From NCBI GenBank assembly GCA_037349315.1, contig JBAIAC010000579.1, positions 119,669-183,668 of the forward strand: 64,000 nucleotides of DNA, in the 5' to 3' direction. The stretch is from Chelydra serpentina (lineage: Eukaryota; Chordata; Testudines; Chelydridae). Numbering within the stretch: position 1 is the stretch's first letter; the number at the start of each line of letters is the position of its first letter. Position numbers and translations under genes: made by a program. The notes under the pieces were generated by a model. That model was not told the DNA's origin. It ran no database searches and worked only from the letters and a program-made list of their open reading frames with translations. Shown here one piece after another: positions 11,646 to 22,300 of this stretch.

Positions 11646-12294
11646 CAGGGCCGGCGCACCCATTAGGCAACCCTAGGGGTCTAGGGAGCTGGGGGCGGGG
11701 TGGCCGTGGCTCCACGGCCCGGGAGCTGGGGGGGGCGCCGTGGGCAGGGGGAGGCTGCTGCGGGTGGGGGGGCTGAGCTGCTCAGCTGCCGGTCCACGGG
11801 GGAGGGAGCTGCCGCGGGAGGGGGGGCGGTGTTAGCTGTGGGGGCGCAGGGCTGGTGCAAGGAAGTTCACCTAGGGCGCGAAACTTCCTTGCACCGGCCC
11901 TGCACCACCCCCTCCCCCCAGCCAACACGGCCCCCCCGGCACAGCTCAGCCCCCCGCTCTGGGAGGGCGGCAGGCAGCTGCGGCCAGCCGCCCCCGCTCC
12001 CAGTTCCCTGCTGCTGGGGGAGCGGCCGCTCCCCCACTGAGCAGAAGCGGCGCCGTTTTTGTGCTCCCGACGCCTTTTGCTCCTGCGCTGCAGCCCGAGC
12101 GGAGCTTTTTTTTTTTTTTTGCTCCTGATGCCTTTTTTTAGCTCCGCTCCCCCTGTGCTCTAAACCTGGCTACGCCACTGGCCAGTTGTCCTCCTGGCTC
12201 AGCCGTGGAGCTGGGAGGGCGGCAGGCAGCCGCGGCCAGCTGCCCCCCGGCTCCCAGCGCCCTAGGCAACCGCCTAGTGGGCACACCGGCCCTG
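11646..12294. mobile_element. Non-autonomous hAT element with perfect 8-bp target duplication
   Basis: The element starts CAGGGCCGGCGCACCCATTA and ends in the inverted counterpart, GGGCACACCGGCCCTG. It is flanked on both sides by the identical octamer GCTCTGGG (11638-11645 and 12295-12302). Eight-base duplications and CAGGG...CCCTG ends are diagnostic of hAT transposons. The 649-base interior is GC-rich and encodes no transposase; it holds a second pair of hAT-like ends back to back (11847-11902). Confidence 0.9.
11847..11902. repeat. Palindrome made of two hAT-type ends
   Basis: Two 21-base arms (11847-11867 and 11882-11902) are reverse complements except for one T/C difference, separated by 14 bases. 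Each arm has the CAGGGC(T/C)GGTGCAAGG form of a hAT terminus. There is no 8-bp duplication around it, so it looks like an internal part of the larger element or a collapsed nested insertion. Confidence 0.8.
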
Positions 12295-12721
12295 GCTCTG
12301 GGTACGCGCCCTCTCTCTGGACACCTCTTCTTGAAACAGATCAGAGTCCAGAATCCTTTTAATCTCCAGACTGCAAAGGCTGCTTATAGTACTTGAAGGC
12401 TTCTAATGCTTTGTCTGTCCGTCTTTATATTAATTAGTCGTATAACTGCGAGAAACGTTTAATATGTACAGATTGTGATTATGTGATCATGTGATTCTCA
12501 GTGTAAAGAAGGAGCGACTTGATGTTAAAAACTATTGAGAGGAGAATTATACAAGTTGGATTAAATTTTGAAAACATCTCATTAAAAATATAGTTCTAAG
12601 CCTTAAATCACTCAGTTTAAATAACACCTCTTGTTATGTCCTGGACAACTATTTATTGACTAAACCCCATACCTGTGATCCAGTTTAAAATTAAAACAAC
12701 AAGAAATCCTGTATCAAAATG

Positions 12722-14940
12722 AGATGGTCGAGTTCAGGATCCTGACACAAGGAAGAAAGGAGAGCAGTAGAATACAGAGCCTGGACTTCAGGAAAGCAGA
12801 CTTTGACTCCCTCAGGGAACTGATGGGCAAGGTCCCCTGGGAGAATAACATGAGGGGGAAAGGAGTCGAGGAAAGCTGGCTGTATTTTAAAGAATCCTTA
12901 TTGAGGTTGCAGGAACAAACCATCCCGATGTGTAGAAAGAAAAGTAAATATGGCAGGCGACCAGCTTGGCTTAACAGTGAAATCCTTGCTCGTCTTAAAC
13001 ACAAAAAAGCAGCTTACAAGAAGTGGAAGATTGGACAAATGACCAGGGAGGAGTATAAAAATATTGCTCAGGCATGCAGGAGTGAAATTAGGAAGGCCAA
13101 ATCACACTTGGAGTTGCAGCTAGCCGGAGATGTTAGGAGTAACAAGAAGGGTTTCTTCAGGTATGTTAGCAACAAGAAGAAGGTCAAGGAAAGTGTGGGC
13201 CCCTTGCTGAATGAGGGAGGGAACCTAGTGACAGAGGATGTGGAGAAAGCTAGTGTACTCAATGCTTTTTTTGCCTCTGTCTTCACAGACAAGGTCAGCT
13301 CCCGGGCGGCTGCACTCCGCAGCACGGTATGGGGAGGAGGTGACCAGCCCTCTGTGGAGAAAGAAGTAGTTCGGGACTATTTAGAAAAGCTGGACGAACA
13401 CAAGTCGATGGGGCCGAATTCACTGCATCCGAGGGTGCTAAAGGAGTTGGCCGATGTGATTGCAGAGCCATTGGCCATTATCTTTGACAAATCATGGCAA
13501 TCGGGGAGGTCCCGGATGACTGGAAAAAAGCTAATGTAGTGCCCATCTTTAAAAAAGGGAAGAAGGAAGATCCGGAGAACTACAGGCCAGTCAGTCTCAC
13601 CTCAGTCCCTGGAAAAATCATGGAACAGGTCCTCAAGGAATCAATTCTGAACCACTTAAAGGAGGGGAAAGTGATCAGGAACAGTCAGCATGGATTCACC
13701 AAGGGCAAGTCATGCCTGACTAACCTAATTGCCTTCTATGATGAGATAACTGGCTCTGTGGATGAGGGGAAAGCAGTGGATGTGCTATTTCTTGACTTTA
13801 GCAAAGCTTTTGATACAGTCTCCCACAGTGTTCTTGCCAGCAAGTTAAAGAAGTATGGGCTGGACGAATGGACGGTAAGGTGAATAGAAAACTGGCTGAA
13901 TGGTCGTGCTCAACGGGTAGTGATCAATGGCTCCAAGTCTAGTTGGCAGCCGGTATCAAGTGGAGTGCCCCAAGGGTCGGTGCTGGGGCCGGTTTTGTTC
14001 AATATCTTCATCAACGATCTGGAGGATGGTGTGGACTGCACCCTTAGCAAGTTTGCAGATGACACTAAACTGGGAGGAGTGGTTGATACGCTGGAGGGTA
14101 GGGACAGGATACAAAGGGACCTAGACAAATTAGAGGATTGGGCCAAAAGAAATCTGATGAGGTTCAACAAGGACAAGTGCAGAGTCCTGCACTTAGGACG
14201 GAAGAATCCCATGCACTGCTACAGACTAGGGACCGAATGGCTGGGCAGCAGTTCTGCAGAAAAGGACCTAGGGGTTACTGTGGACGAAAAGCTGAATATT
14301 AGTCAACAGTGTGCCCTTGTTGCCAAGAAGGCTAACGGCATTTTGGGCTGTATAAGTAGGGGCATTTCCAGCAGATCGAGGGACGTGATTATTCCCCTCT
14401 ATTCGGCACTGGTGAGGCCTCATTTGGAGTACTGTGTCCAGTTTTGGGCCCCACACTACAAGAAGGATGTGGATAAATTGGAAAGAGTCCAACGGAGGGC
14501 AACAAAAATGATTAGGGGGCTGGAGCACATGACTTATGAGGAGAGGCTGAGGGAACTGGGACTGTTTAGCCTGCAGAAGAGAAGAGTGAGGGGGGATTTG
14601 ATAGCTGCTTTCAACTACCTAAAAGGGGGTTCCAAAGAGGCTGGATCTAGACTGTTCTCAGTGGTAGAAGATGACAGAACAAGGAGTAATGGTCTCAAGT
14701 TGCAGAGGGGGAGGTTTAGGTTGGATATTAGGAAAAACTTTTTCACTAGTAGGGTAGTGAAGCACTGGAATGGGTTACCTAGGGAGGTGGTGGAATCTCC
14801 TTCCTTAGAGGTTTTTAAGGTCAGGCTTGACAAAGCCCTGGCTGGGATGATCTAGTTGGGGTTGGTCCTGCTTTGAGCAGGGGGTTAGACTGGATGGCCC
14901 CCTGGGGTCCCTTCCAACCCTGAGATTCTATGATTCTATG
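12722..14940 (+). mobile_element. CR1 retrotransposon, 5'-truncated, best-preserved copy
   Basis: This is the C-terminal part of CR1 ORF2: a linker after the endonuclease (from 12724), then the reverse transcriptase with [54 protein letters not shown] and the catalytic FADDTKL at about 14055. It runs through the thumb region ([20 protein letters not shown]) to AGMI near 14855. The endonuclease and ORF1 are missing. The frame is broken by one shift near 13490-13540 and one TGA at 13881-13883. The tail ends in ATTCTATGATTCTATG. Copies at 26757-27885 and 57549-57985 are the same subfamily. Confidence 0.95.
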
Positions 14941-15020
14941 AAATCGGGCCAGCTAGTGAGCTTAGGGAGGGTTAATGACCCACCGGAGTTTGGCAGAAAG
15001 CAGCACGTTTATTACACTAT

Positions 15021-15144
15021 GAGAGGGGTAGCCGTGTTAGTCTGGATCTGTAGAAGCGACAAAGGGTCCTGTGGCACCTTATAGACTAACAGAGGTATTG
15101 AACCATAAGCTTTCATGGGTGAATACCCACTTCTTCGGATGCAA
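15021..15144 (+). repeat. Dispersed reptile-type repeat
   Basis: The segment from GGGGTAGCCGTGTTAGTCTG to CCCACTTCTTCGGATGCAA is a repeat seen widely in turtle and crocodilian DNA. I cannot assign its class from one copy. It is non-coding. Confidence 0.5.
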
Positions 15145-15807
15145 GCAGTTTATTACACTGCTATCTAAGCTCCAAAGAAGGGGGGGTCGCACTCACACTC
15201 ACATACTCACGCTCCCAGGACAGGCACGGCACTGGAGATGTCAGGCTCCTTCAAGGTAAGTGTCCCACCGCGCAGCGATGGGCGGGGCGACGAAGGTGAG
15301 TCTTCCCGAGGCAGGATGGACTGCAACGCGGTGAGCCACCGGCCAGGCGGTCCGGGCGAAGGGCCTTCACGGGAGGTACAAGCTCGTGATTCCTGAGCAC
15401 ATGGCCCCTCCCCCTGTTAAGGACCAGCTCATCATGGCCTGCGACTAGAGATGACTTGGCCGCGTCTGCTTGGCCACACTCCAGCTCAGGCAGTGTCCGT
15501 GCAGTGTCCATGCGTTGGGTGTGTGATCGCTGCCTGGTCAGAGTCCCAGACACCCTGTTTACCTGGGAGCTCTTCTCATCTTCCAGCTGGCTAACAGCCC
15601 ATCCATCCCAGCAGCATTCCAGGAGGGAGGGGAGGGGGAAAGCCGCTTCACAGGTCTTCAAAGAGGGAGAGGTGACAAAAGGCGGCGGGGGGGTGTGTGG
15701 AGTGAACACACCTTTGGAGTAACAAGTTCTACATAGCACACAGATCACTGCTGCTCCTACAACAGCCGCCTCGCTTGCAGGCCCAGAGCAAAAAGAAACA
15801 AGCACCT
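15145..15807. other. Non-coding stretch
   Basis: No recognisable gene. The 213-codon minus-strand frame at 15251-15892 overlaps a decayed tRNA-Met and has no domain I can name. Confidence 0.4.
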
Positions 15808-15879
15808 CCCTCAGTGATGCAGCGGAAGCGTGCTGGGCCCATAACCCAGAGGTCGATAGATCGAAACCATCCTCTGCTA
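15808..15879 (+). pseudogene. tRNA-iMet(CAT) pseudogene
   Basis: The central part, GCAGCGGAAGCGTGCTGGG followed by CCCATAACCCAGAGGTCGAT and a normal T arm, is that of vertebrate initiator tRNA-Met with anticodon CAT. The 3' acceptor strand is normal (CCTCTGCTA) but the 5' strand reads CCCTCAG and cannot pair, so the acceptor stem is destroyed. A second, more damaged copy lies at 16457-16521. Confidence 0.8.
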
Positions 15880-16120
15880 GTTTCTGCTTCATTACTTACA
15901 GCCCTGGAAATGATTCAGCAGCCTTCTTTTGTTCCGCATAGAAAAGAGGAGCAAATTCTCTCTGTTTACACTTCCACAGCGATGACAGGAAGGAATAAAC
16001 ACCCAGCAGAGCCCGGCCCCACAGGCCCCCCGGGGCTTCCCCTGCAGTGGCCATAGTGGCAGCGGGCCCCTGGGGCTTCCCCCTCCCCAGGGGTACAATG
16101 GGCGCTTTGGGGCTTTCTAT

Positions 16121-16174
16121 GCCAGGATCTCCTGTTTACAAAACAGATGCTTTAACCAGCTAAGCCTTGGTGTC
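16121..16174 (-). pseudogene. tRNA-Thr(TGT) fragment, 5' two thirds
   Basis: The minus strand has a threonine tRNA from the acceptor through the D arm and an anticodon arm with TGT (TTTTGTAAACAGGAG), then breaks off before the T arm. The flanking 16200-16420 is duplicated beside the complete tRNA-Thr at 46809-46882, so this is a truncated duplicate. Confidence 0.75.
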
Positions 16175-16199
16175 TTCCCACACCCAGTCCCCACCAGCA

Positions 16200-16420
16200 C
16201 CCAGCTGGGCCTGACACGCTTTGCTTGTGTTTGGATTCTGGAAAGCCGAGGCGCAGGGGAAGTTTTCCTGGCAAGCTTCTGTGTGTGTGAATCCTTGGCC
16301 AGGTCTGCACTACAAAGTTATTTCAGCATCATTATATTTCTCAGGCGTGTGAATAACACACGATGCTCCCTCGGTCGCCTTTTGGCTGGTGCACACACGG
16401 CAATGCCACGTCTTACAGAC
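16200..16420 (+). repeat. Segmental duplication partner of 46936-47140
   Basis: The two segments share long identical stretches in the same orientation, for example GGCGCAGGGGAAGTTTTCCT and CACTACAAAGTTATTTCAGC, ending near the CTCCCTCGGTCGCC motif. Both lie just downstream of a tRNA-Thr(TGT) locus. Confidence 0.85.
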
Positions 16421-16456
16421 TGGAGACTTGGTGCTGGATGGTGTAAATAAACAGCC

Positions 16457-16521
16457 AGCAGAGCGGAGCGGTGCAGCGGCAGCGTGCTGGGCCCATAACC
16501 CAGAGGTCGATGGATTGAAAC
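16457..16521 (+). pseudogene. tRNA-iMet(CAT) fragment
   Basis: Initiator tRNA-Met sequence from the D arm to the start of the T arm (GCGTGCTGGGCCCATAACCC), with about five extra bases in the D region. The 3' end is replaced by unrelated sequence after GGATTGAAAC. Confidence 0.75.
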
Positions 16522-16609
16522 TTTTTGGTCTGGGCCTTCAAGCGAGGGGGCGACCAGCAGAGCGCCAAGAGCCGAGGCCATGAGGCAAGAGGTGGCTGAG
16601 GTGTTGGAC

Positions 16610-16815
16610 TGCCAAGAAGTGAGGGGCTCCGGCAGAGCGGTGACTGGGGAGCTCAGGGCTGGGATAGAAGGGGCTGCGGGTCGGGAGTGAGGGGCACCGG
16701 CAGAGCGGTGACTGGGGAGCTCAGGGCTGGGATAGAAGGGGCTGCGGGTCGGGAGTGAGGGGTACCGGCAGAGCGGTGACTGGGGAGCTCGGGGCTGGGA
16801 TCGAAGGGGCTGTGG
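16610..16815 (+). repeat. 68-bp minisatellite, about 3 units
   Basis: Three tandem units containing GGCAGAGCGGTGACTGGGGA and GCTCAGGGCTGGGATAGAAG. The same unit is expanded at 58345-59130. The long minus-strand frame across it is a repeat artefact. Confidence 0.9.
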
Positions 16816-16819
16816 GCTA

Positions 16820-17310
16820 TGTAGGAAGAATGGTGCCTTCACAGCCCACCCATAACATCATTAAGGAAAATATTTCTCAATGAGCTCTCAGTAAATGATC
16901 AGAAACAGCCAGTGTCCTCATCACACTACGGGCATTGGGATTTTCTTTAAGTTTGCCAGACCAACCTAACTAACACCTAACACACATTTGAAGCTCTTCT
17001 TTTCACAGCGTTGCTTGTTCTCAGGATCTGCTTTGTCTCCAGACAGATCCATTCTCTTTCAGAACGGCCTTGCTCTTTCTGTCTGTTTCCTTCATTGTCG
17101 TGTCAGAGTAAACACTCCCCTTCACTCTGTTCTCAGACACACACTAGTATTAAGTGTTTGCTACTGATGGGTTTAGAAAGCATTTGTCGAGTGGAAGATG
17201 ACATTTCTGGGTTCCCGAGACCCAGTACTTTGTGTTCCAACATCTCCCAGCCCCCTTGGTGAAAATAAGACCAATGTTTCTTTGCAATGTACACAAAGAA
17301 AGTAATGTCT
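16820..17310. other. Non-coding spacer in the tRNA cluster
   Basis: No gene is recognised. A TTTT run that could end transcription of the minus-strand tRNA-Arg lies near 17257. Confidence 0.4.
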
Positions 17311-17383
17311 CACCCCAGATGGGACTTGAACCCACAATCTTTGGCTTAGAAAGCCAATGCCTTATCCATTAGACCACTGGGGC
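17311..17383 (-). tRNA. tRNA-Arg(TCT) on a CCT-type body
   Basis: A complete 73-base cloverleaf. The acceptor GCCCCAG pairs with CTGGGGT, and the D arm, the anticodon stem TTGGC/GCCAA and the T arm are all paired. The anticodon loop TTTCTAA gives TCT. The body is that of vertebrate tRNA-Arg(CCT); a close inverted duplicate at 46155-46227 has CCT, so one C/T change at position 34 separates them. It would still insert arginine, reading AGA. The flanking 300 bases are duplicated with it. Confidence 0.85.
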
Positions 17384-17570
17384 CCTGAAGTACATATGAT
17401 GGAGGGATGGAAATTCCCTCTCATAATTGCACATTTCTCACATTCACTTGGAAGCCAAACACCCCCTTTATGTGCCTTACAGAAATGTCGGCATCCCCTG
17501 TCAGCGAGGCAACTGGGCAGGTCACTGACAGAGCTGAGCCCCACCTTTCTGCAGCCATCTTTAGAGAAGA
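17384..17570. repeat. Inverted duplication partner of 45975-46150
   Basis: The sequence beside the tRNA-Arg, including GTCGGCATCCCCTGTCAGCG and CTTTCTGCAGCCATCTTTA, returns in reverse complement at 45975-46150 next to tRNA-Arg(CCT). The duplication therefore covers the tRNA and roughly 190 bases of its 5' flank. Confidence 0.85.
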
Positions 17571-18106
17571 ATCCCATCCCAGAGTCACCCCTCCCTCCGT
17601 CAGCACCTCCACGTCTGTGGCTCTGAGTGGCAGTAGGGTGATTGGGGGGTGAATCCAGGGCTGGAAGCGGGGTCAGCTCAGCCTGTGAGGATAACCATGT
17701 GGGGCAGACCCAGGGTGAGGCTGTGGGCTGCTGGTCGGATGTTGGGATCAGAGCTCTAGATCAAAGCTTCACACCCCTCTCCACCTGGGGGAGGCTAATC
17801 CCCACCCTCCTCAGGGCTCCCTCGCAGGAAAGCCAAGTGCTGGGTGAGCAGCTCACGCTGATGGTGCAGTCATTTCAGGGTCTCTGCAGAGACCACATCG
17901 CTCGGCTGCAGGCGGAACCTGGTACATGTCCCGAGGCCTTTCTGCCTCCAGCCAGCAGAGCCAGGGGAGCATGTCAGGGAGTTTCCTCTCCAGCCCCAGC
18001 CACTACAGGGCCCTGCCTCACAAAGGGCCACGCACTGAAGAGACAGAAGGAAGATCAAGGAGCCCTCTGGAAAGACCCCGTTTAAAACTCTGCGAATAGG
18101 GTTGGT

Positions 18107-18179
18107 CGGCTGACCAAGCACTTGAACCCTGGACCCTCAGATTAAAGGTCTCAGGCTCAAGCAACTGAGCTCACCAGGC
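18107..18179 (-). pseudogene. tRNA-Lys(TTT), degenerate
   Basis: The minus strand reads as tRNA-Lys(TTT) with the motif CTTTAATCTGAGGGTCCAGG. The D arm is altered, base 33 is C instead of the universal T, and the T stem is mismatched (AGTGCTTGG). The length is normal at 73 bases. Compare the intact copy at 22839-22911. Confidence 0.8.
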
Positions 18180-18424
18180 TCACAGGCAAAAGGAGCCAGA
18201 TGGGGCAGGAGAGGAAGTAGTGAAGAAAAAGAGCGCGGGAAACAATCCACTAAACACGCTGCTCTCGCTCCCCTTCGCGGCCCTAGCCCCGGCTTGCTTT
18301 CTGCTTTGTGTTTATCAAAATATCGGCTCCAGTAGAAAACACAGGGATAGGACGCAAAATGCCATCCCAGACAGTAATGACGTTCAAACACCCACCAGGG
18401 ATAGATGGAAAGCAAGGGATCCCA

Positions 18425-18496
18425 AGGTCCCACCGTGACTTGAACTTGAATTGCAAGATTCAAAGCCCTAAATGCTGGTCCTTATACCACGGAAAC
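18425..18496 (-). pseudogene. tRNA-Gln(TTG), degenerate
   Basis: A glutamine tRNA body with anticodon TTG (GGGCTTTGAATC) and the 3' end CGGTGGGACCT. The acceptor has a mismatch and the T stem is damaged (TTCAAGTTCAAGTCACGG). The related intact gene is at 23280-23350. Confidence 0.75.
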
Positions 18497-18639
18497 GGCA
18501 GGAAACCCCTCGAGCGCTGCCGGCTTCCAACAGGGAGGACATTGTAGGGACAATTTTTTGCATTCCTCATTCAAGGTCGCTATTGCCAGCCCTGCATTTG
18601 GTCAATACGTTGACACCCAGCGCTTCGCTTCAGGCCCTG

Positions 18640-18790
18640 AGGCTTTTCTTCCTCCAGCCTGCAAGATTTAGTTTACGCCGAGGGTGGAGTCCTGCTTTGT
18701 GCACCGTGTCTGAGACTGAAAATCCTAAACCACCCTTTGAAAAAACGAATGTAGCAGGACGTATTATGGTCCCTGCCCCAAAGCAGACAG
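18640..18790. repeat. Inverted duplication partner of 60680-60800
   Basis: Shared sequence includes GAGACTGAAAATCCTAAACC and GCAGGACGTATTATGGTCCC in one orientation here and the other near 60.7 kb. In both places a tRNA-Phe-type locus follows within 300 bases, so the duplicated cassette includes the tRNA and its 5' flank. Confidence 0.85.
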
Positions 18791-18958
18791 ACCAATGGAG
18801 ACCTGAGTCCAGAGTAATACTTGACAGGGCTGATTAAGGCTGGCAAGGATTCATCTGGCCCTCCTGGGCCTCTCACAATGACGTCCTTTTTTGTGTGCCA
18901 GGACTGACAGAAACCTTCCAGACAGAGAAGCACCAGCCCAAAAAGGTCCCCTGTAGGT

Positions 18959-19031
18959 GCCAAAGTAGCTAAGTCAGGAGAGCATTAGACTGAAGCTCCA
19001 GAGATCCTTAGTTCAACCCCAGGCTTTAGCC
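18959..19031 (+). tRNA. tRNA-Phe(GAA)-type, decayed
   Basis: A 73-base cloverleaf with Phe identity: GCCAAAG/CTTTAGC acceptor (one mismatch), D arm with GAGAGC, anticodon loop CTGAAGC giving GAA. There are single mismatches in the D, anticodon and T stems. Function is doubtful. It is one of four copies (others at 59889, 60592 and 61776), each paired with a Tyr-type locus and/or the 57-bp satellite. Confidence 0.75.
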
Positions 19032-19215
19032 TGCTCTTTGGGCGCAGGGGGGGGGGCTTGTTTTCTGGAAGGGCAGCAGTGGCTTTACCTGCCACGAGTC
19101 CTTATTTCACGCTCCCCAGCAGGGAAAAGCAGCGTGGGCTGGTGTACCCAGTTGGCCCATGTGAGCTTTCCTTCTTCTCTTGCTCTTTCTCAGTGAGGGG
19201 AAGGAAAAGAAGCTC

Positions 19216-19305
19216 TCCTTCAAGCTGGAGTCACAAGGGCGACATAAGGATGACTTCCTGAGCGCCGGCTCCAGGTCTTTGATCTACCAGCTGACCCATC
19301 AAAGG
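19216..19305 (-). pseudogene. tRNA-Tyr-derived locus with 17-nt intron, anticodon position GGA
   Basis: On the minus strand a 90-base tyrosine-type tRNA: CCTTTGA/TTGAAGG acceptor fully pairable, D arm GGTCAGCTGGTAGATC, an intron of about 17 bases at the normal position after base 37, then ATCCTTATGTCG and the T region. The base triplet at 34-36 is GGA rather than GTA. Boxes A and B are degenerate. It sits 10 bases from the start of the 57-bp satellite. Three relatives share the same GGA change. Confidence 0.7.
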
Positions 19306-19314
19306 GCTGCCACC

Positions 19315-22300
19315 AGAGATGCTGTGTGCGTTACCCCACGTGGGCACCCGGTGTCACTGTTGCTCTCTGAGAGAGACGCTGTGTGCATTACCCCACGTGG
19401 CCACCCGGTGTCACTGTCGCTCTCTGAGAGAGACGCTGTGTGCATTACCCCACGTGGACACCCGGTGTCACTGTTGCTCTCTGAGAGAGACGCTGTGTGC
19501 GTTACCCCACGTGGCCACCCGGTGTCACTGTTGCTCTCTGAGAGAGACGCTGTGTGCATTACCCCACGTGGCCACCCGGTGTCACTGTCGCTCTCTGAGA
19601 GAGACGCTGTGTGCATTACCCCACGTGGACACCCGGTGTCACTGTTGCTCTCTGAGAGAGACGCTGTGTGCGTTACCCCACGTGGCCACCCGGTGTTACT
19701 GTTGCTCTCTGAGAGAGACGCTGTGTGCGTTACCCCACGTGGCCACCCGGTGTCACTGTTGCTCTCTGAGAGAGATGCTGTGTGCGTTACCCCACGTGGC
19801 CACCCGGTGTCACTGTCGCTCTCTGAGAGAGACGCTGTGTGCATTACCCCACGTGGACACCCGGTGTTACTGTTGCTCTCTGAGAGAGACGCTGTGTGCG
19901 TTACCCCACGTGGCCACCCGGTGTCACTGTTGCTCTCTGAGAGAGATGCTGTGTGCATTACCCCACGTGGCCACCCGGTGTCACTGTTGCTCTCTGAGAG
20001 AGACGCTGTGTGCATTACCCCACGTGGCCACCCGGTGTTACTGTTGCTCTCTGAGAGAGACGCTGTGTGCGTTACCCCACGTGGGCACCCACTGTCACTG
20101 TTGCTCTCTGAGAGAGATGCTGTGTGCGTTACCCCACGTGGCCACCCAGTGTCACTGTTGCTCTCTGAGAGACATGCTGTGTGCATTACCCCACGTGGCC
20201 ACCCGGTGTCACTGTTGCTCTCTGAGAGAGACGCTGTGTGCATTACCCCACGTGGCCACCCGGTGTCACTGTTGTTCTCTGAGAGAGACGCTGTGTGCGT
20301 TACCCCACGTGGGCACCCACTGTCACTGTCGCTCTCTGAGAGAGATGCTGTGTGCATTACCCCACGTGGCCACCCGGTGTTACTGTCGCTCTCTGAGAGA
20401 GACGCTGTGTGCATTACCCCACATGGCCACCCGGTGTCACTGTCGCTCTCTGAGAGAGACGCTGTGTGCATTACCCCACGTGGCCACCCGGTGTCACTGT
20501 TGTTCTCTGAGAGAGACGCTGTGTGCGTTACCCCACGTGGGCACCCACTGTCACTGTCGCTCTCTGAGAGAGATGCTGTGTGCATTACCCCACGTGGCCA
20601 CCCGGTGTTACTGTCGCTCTCTGAGAGAGACGCTGTGTGCATTACCCCACGTGGCCACCTGGTGTCACTGTTGCTCTCTGAGAGAGATGCTGTGTGCGTT
20701 ACCCCACGTGGCCACCCGGTGTCACTGTTGCTCTCTGAGAGAGATGCTGTGTGCATTACCCCACGTGGCCACCCGGTGTCACTGTTGTTCTCTGAGAGAG
20801 ACGCTGTGTGCGTTACCCCACATGGGCACCCGGTGTCACTGTTGCTCTCTGAGAGAGACGCTGTGTGCATTACCCCACATGGCCACCCGGTGTCACTGTT
20901 GCTCTCTGAGAGAGATGCTGTGTGCATTACCCCACGTGGCCACCCGGTGTTACTGTCGCTCTCTGAGAGAGACGCTGTGTGCATTACCCCACGTGGCCAC
21001 CCGGTGTCACTGTTGCTCTCTGAGAGAGACGCTGTGTGCATTACCCCACGTGGACACCCGGTGTCACTGTTGCTCTCTGAGAGAGACGCTGTGTGCATTA
21101 CCCCACGTGGCCACCCGGTGTCACTGTTGCTCTCTGAGAGAGACGCTGTGTGCGTTACCCCACGTGGCCACCCAGTGTCACTGTTGCTCTCTGAGAGACA
21201 TGCTGTGTGCATTACCCCACGTGGCCACCCGGTGTCACTGTTGCTCTCTGAGAGAGACGCTGTGTGCATTACCCCACGTGGCCACCCGGTGTCACTGTTG
21301 TTCTCTGAGAGAGACGCTGTGTGCGTTACCCCACGTGGGCACCCACTGTCACTGTCGCTCTCTGAGAGAGATGCTGTGTGCATTACCCCACGTGGCCACC
21401 CGGTGTTACTGTCGCTCTCTGAGAGAGACGCTGTGTGCATTACCCCACATGGCCACCCGGTGTCACTGTCGCTCTCTGAGAGAGACGCTGTGTGCATTAC
21501 CCCACGTGGCCACCCGGTGTCACTGTTGTTCTCTGAGAGAGACGCTGTGTGCGTTACCCCACGTGGGCACCCACTGTCACTGTCGCTCTCTGAGAGAGAT
21601 GCTGTGTGCATTACCCCACGTGGCCACCCGGTGTTACTGTCGCTCTCTGAGAGAGACGCTGTGTGCATTACCCCACGTGGCCACCTGGTGTCACTGTTGC
21701 TCTCTGAGAGAGATGCTGTGTGCGTTACCCCACGTGGCCACCCGGTGTCACTGTTGCTCTCTGAGAGAGATGCTGTGTGCATTACCCCACGTGGCCACCC
21801 GGTGTCACTGTTGTTCTCTGAGAGAGACGCTGTGTGCGTTACCCCACATGGGCACCCGGTGTCACTGTTGCTCTCTGAGAGAGACGCTGTGTGCGTTACC
21901 CCACATGGCCACCCGGTGTCACTGTTGCTCTCTGAGAGAGATGCTGTGTGCATTACCCCACGTGGCCACCCGGTGTTACTGTCGCTCTCTGAGAGAGACG
22001 CTGTGTGCATTACCCCACGTGGCCACCCGGTGTCACTGTTGCTCTCTGAGAGAGACGCTGTGTGCATTACCCCACGTGGCCACCCGGTGTCACTGTTGCT
22101 CTCTGAGAGAGACGCTGTGTGCATTACCCCACGTGGCCACCCGGTGTCACTGTTGCTCTCTGAGAGAGACGCTGTGTGCATTACCCCACATGACCACCCG
22201 GTGTTACTGTCGCTCTCTGAGAGAGACGCTGTGTGTGTTACCCCACGTGGCCACCCAGTGTCACTGTTGCTCTCTGAGAGACGCTGTGTGCATTACCCCA

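Noticed and set aside
12724..14855. Reverse-transcriptase frames as host genes
   Set aside because: They are CR1 ORF2 pieces with the CR1 3' tail and truncation typical of retrotransposition.
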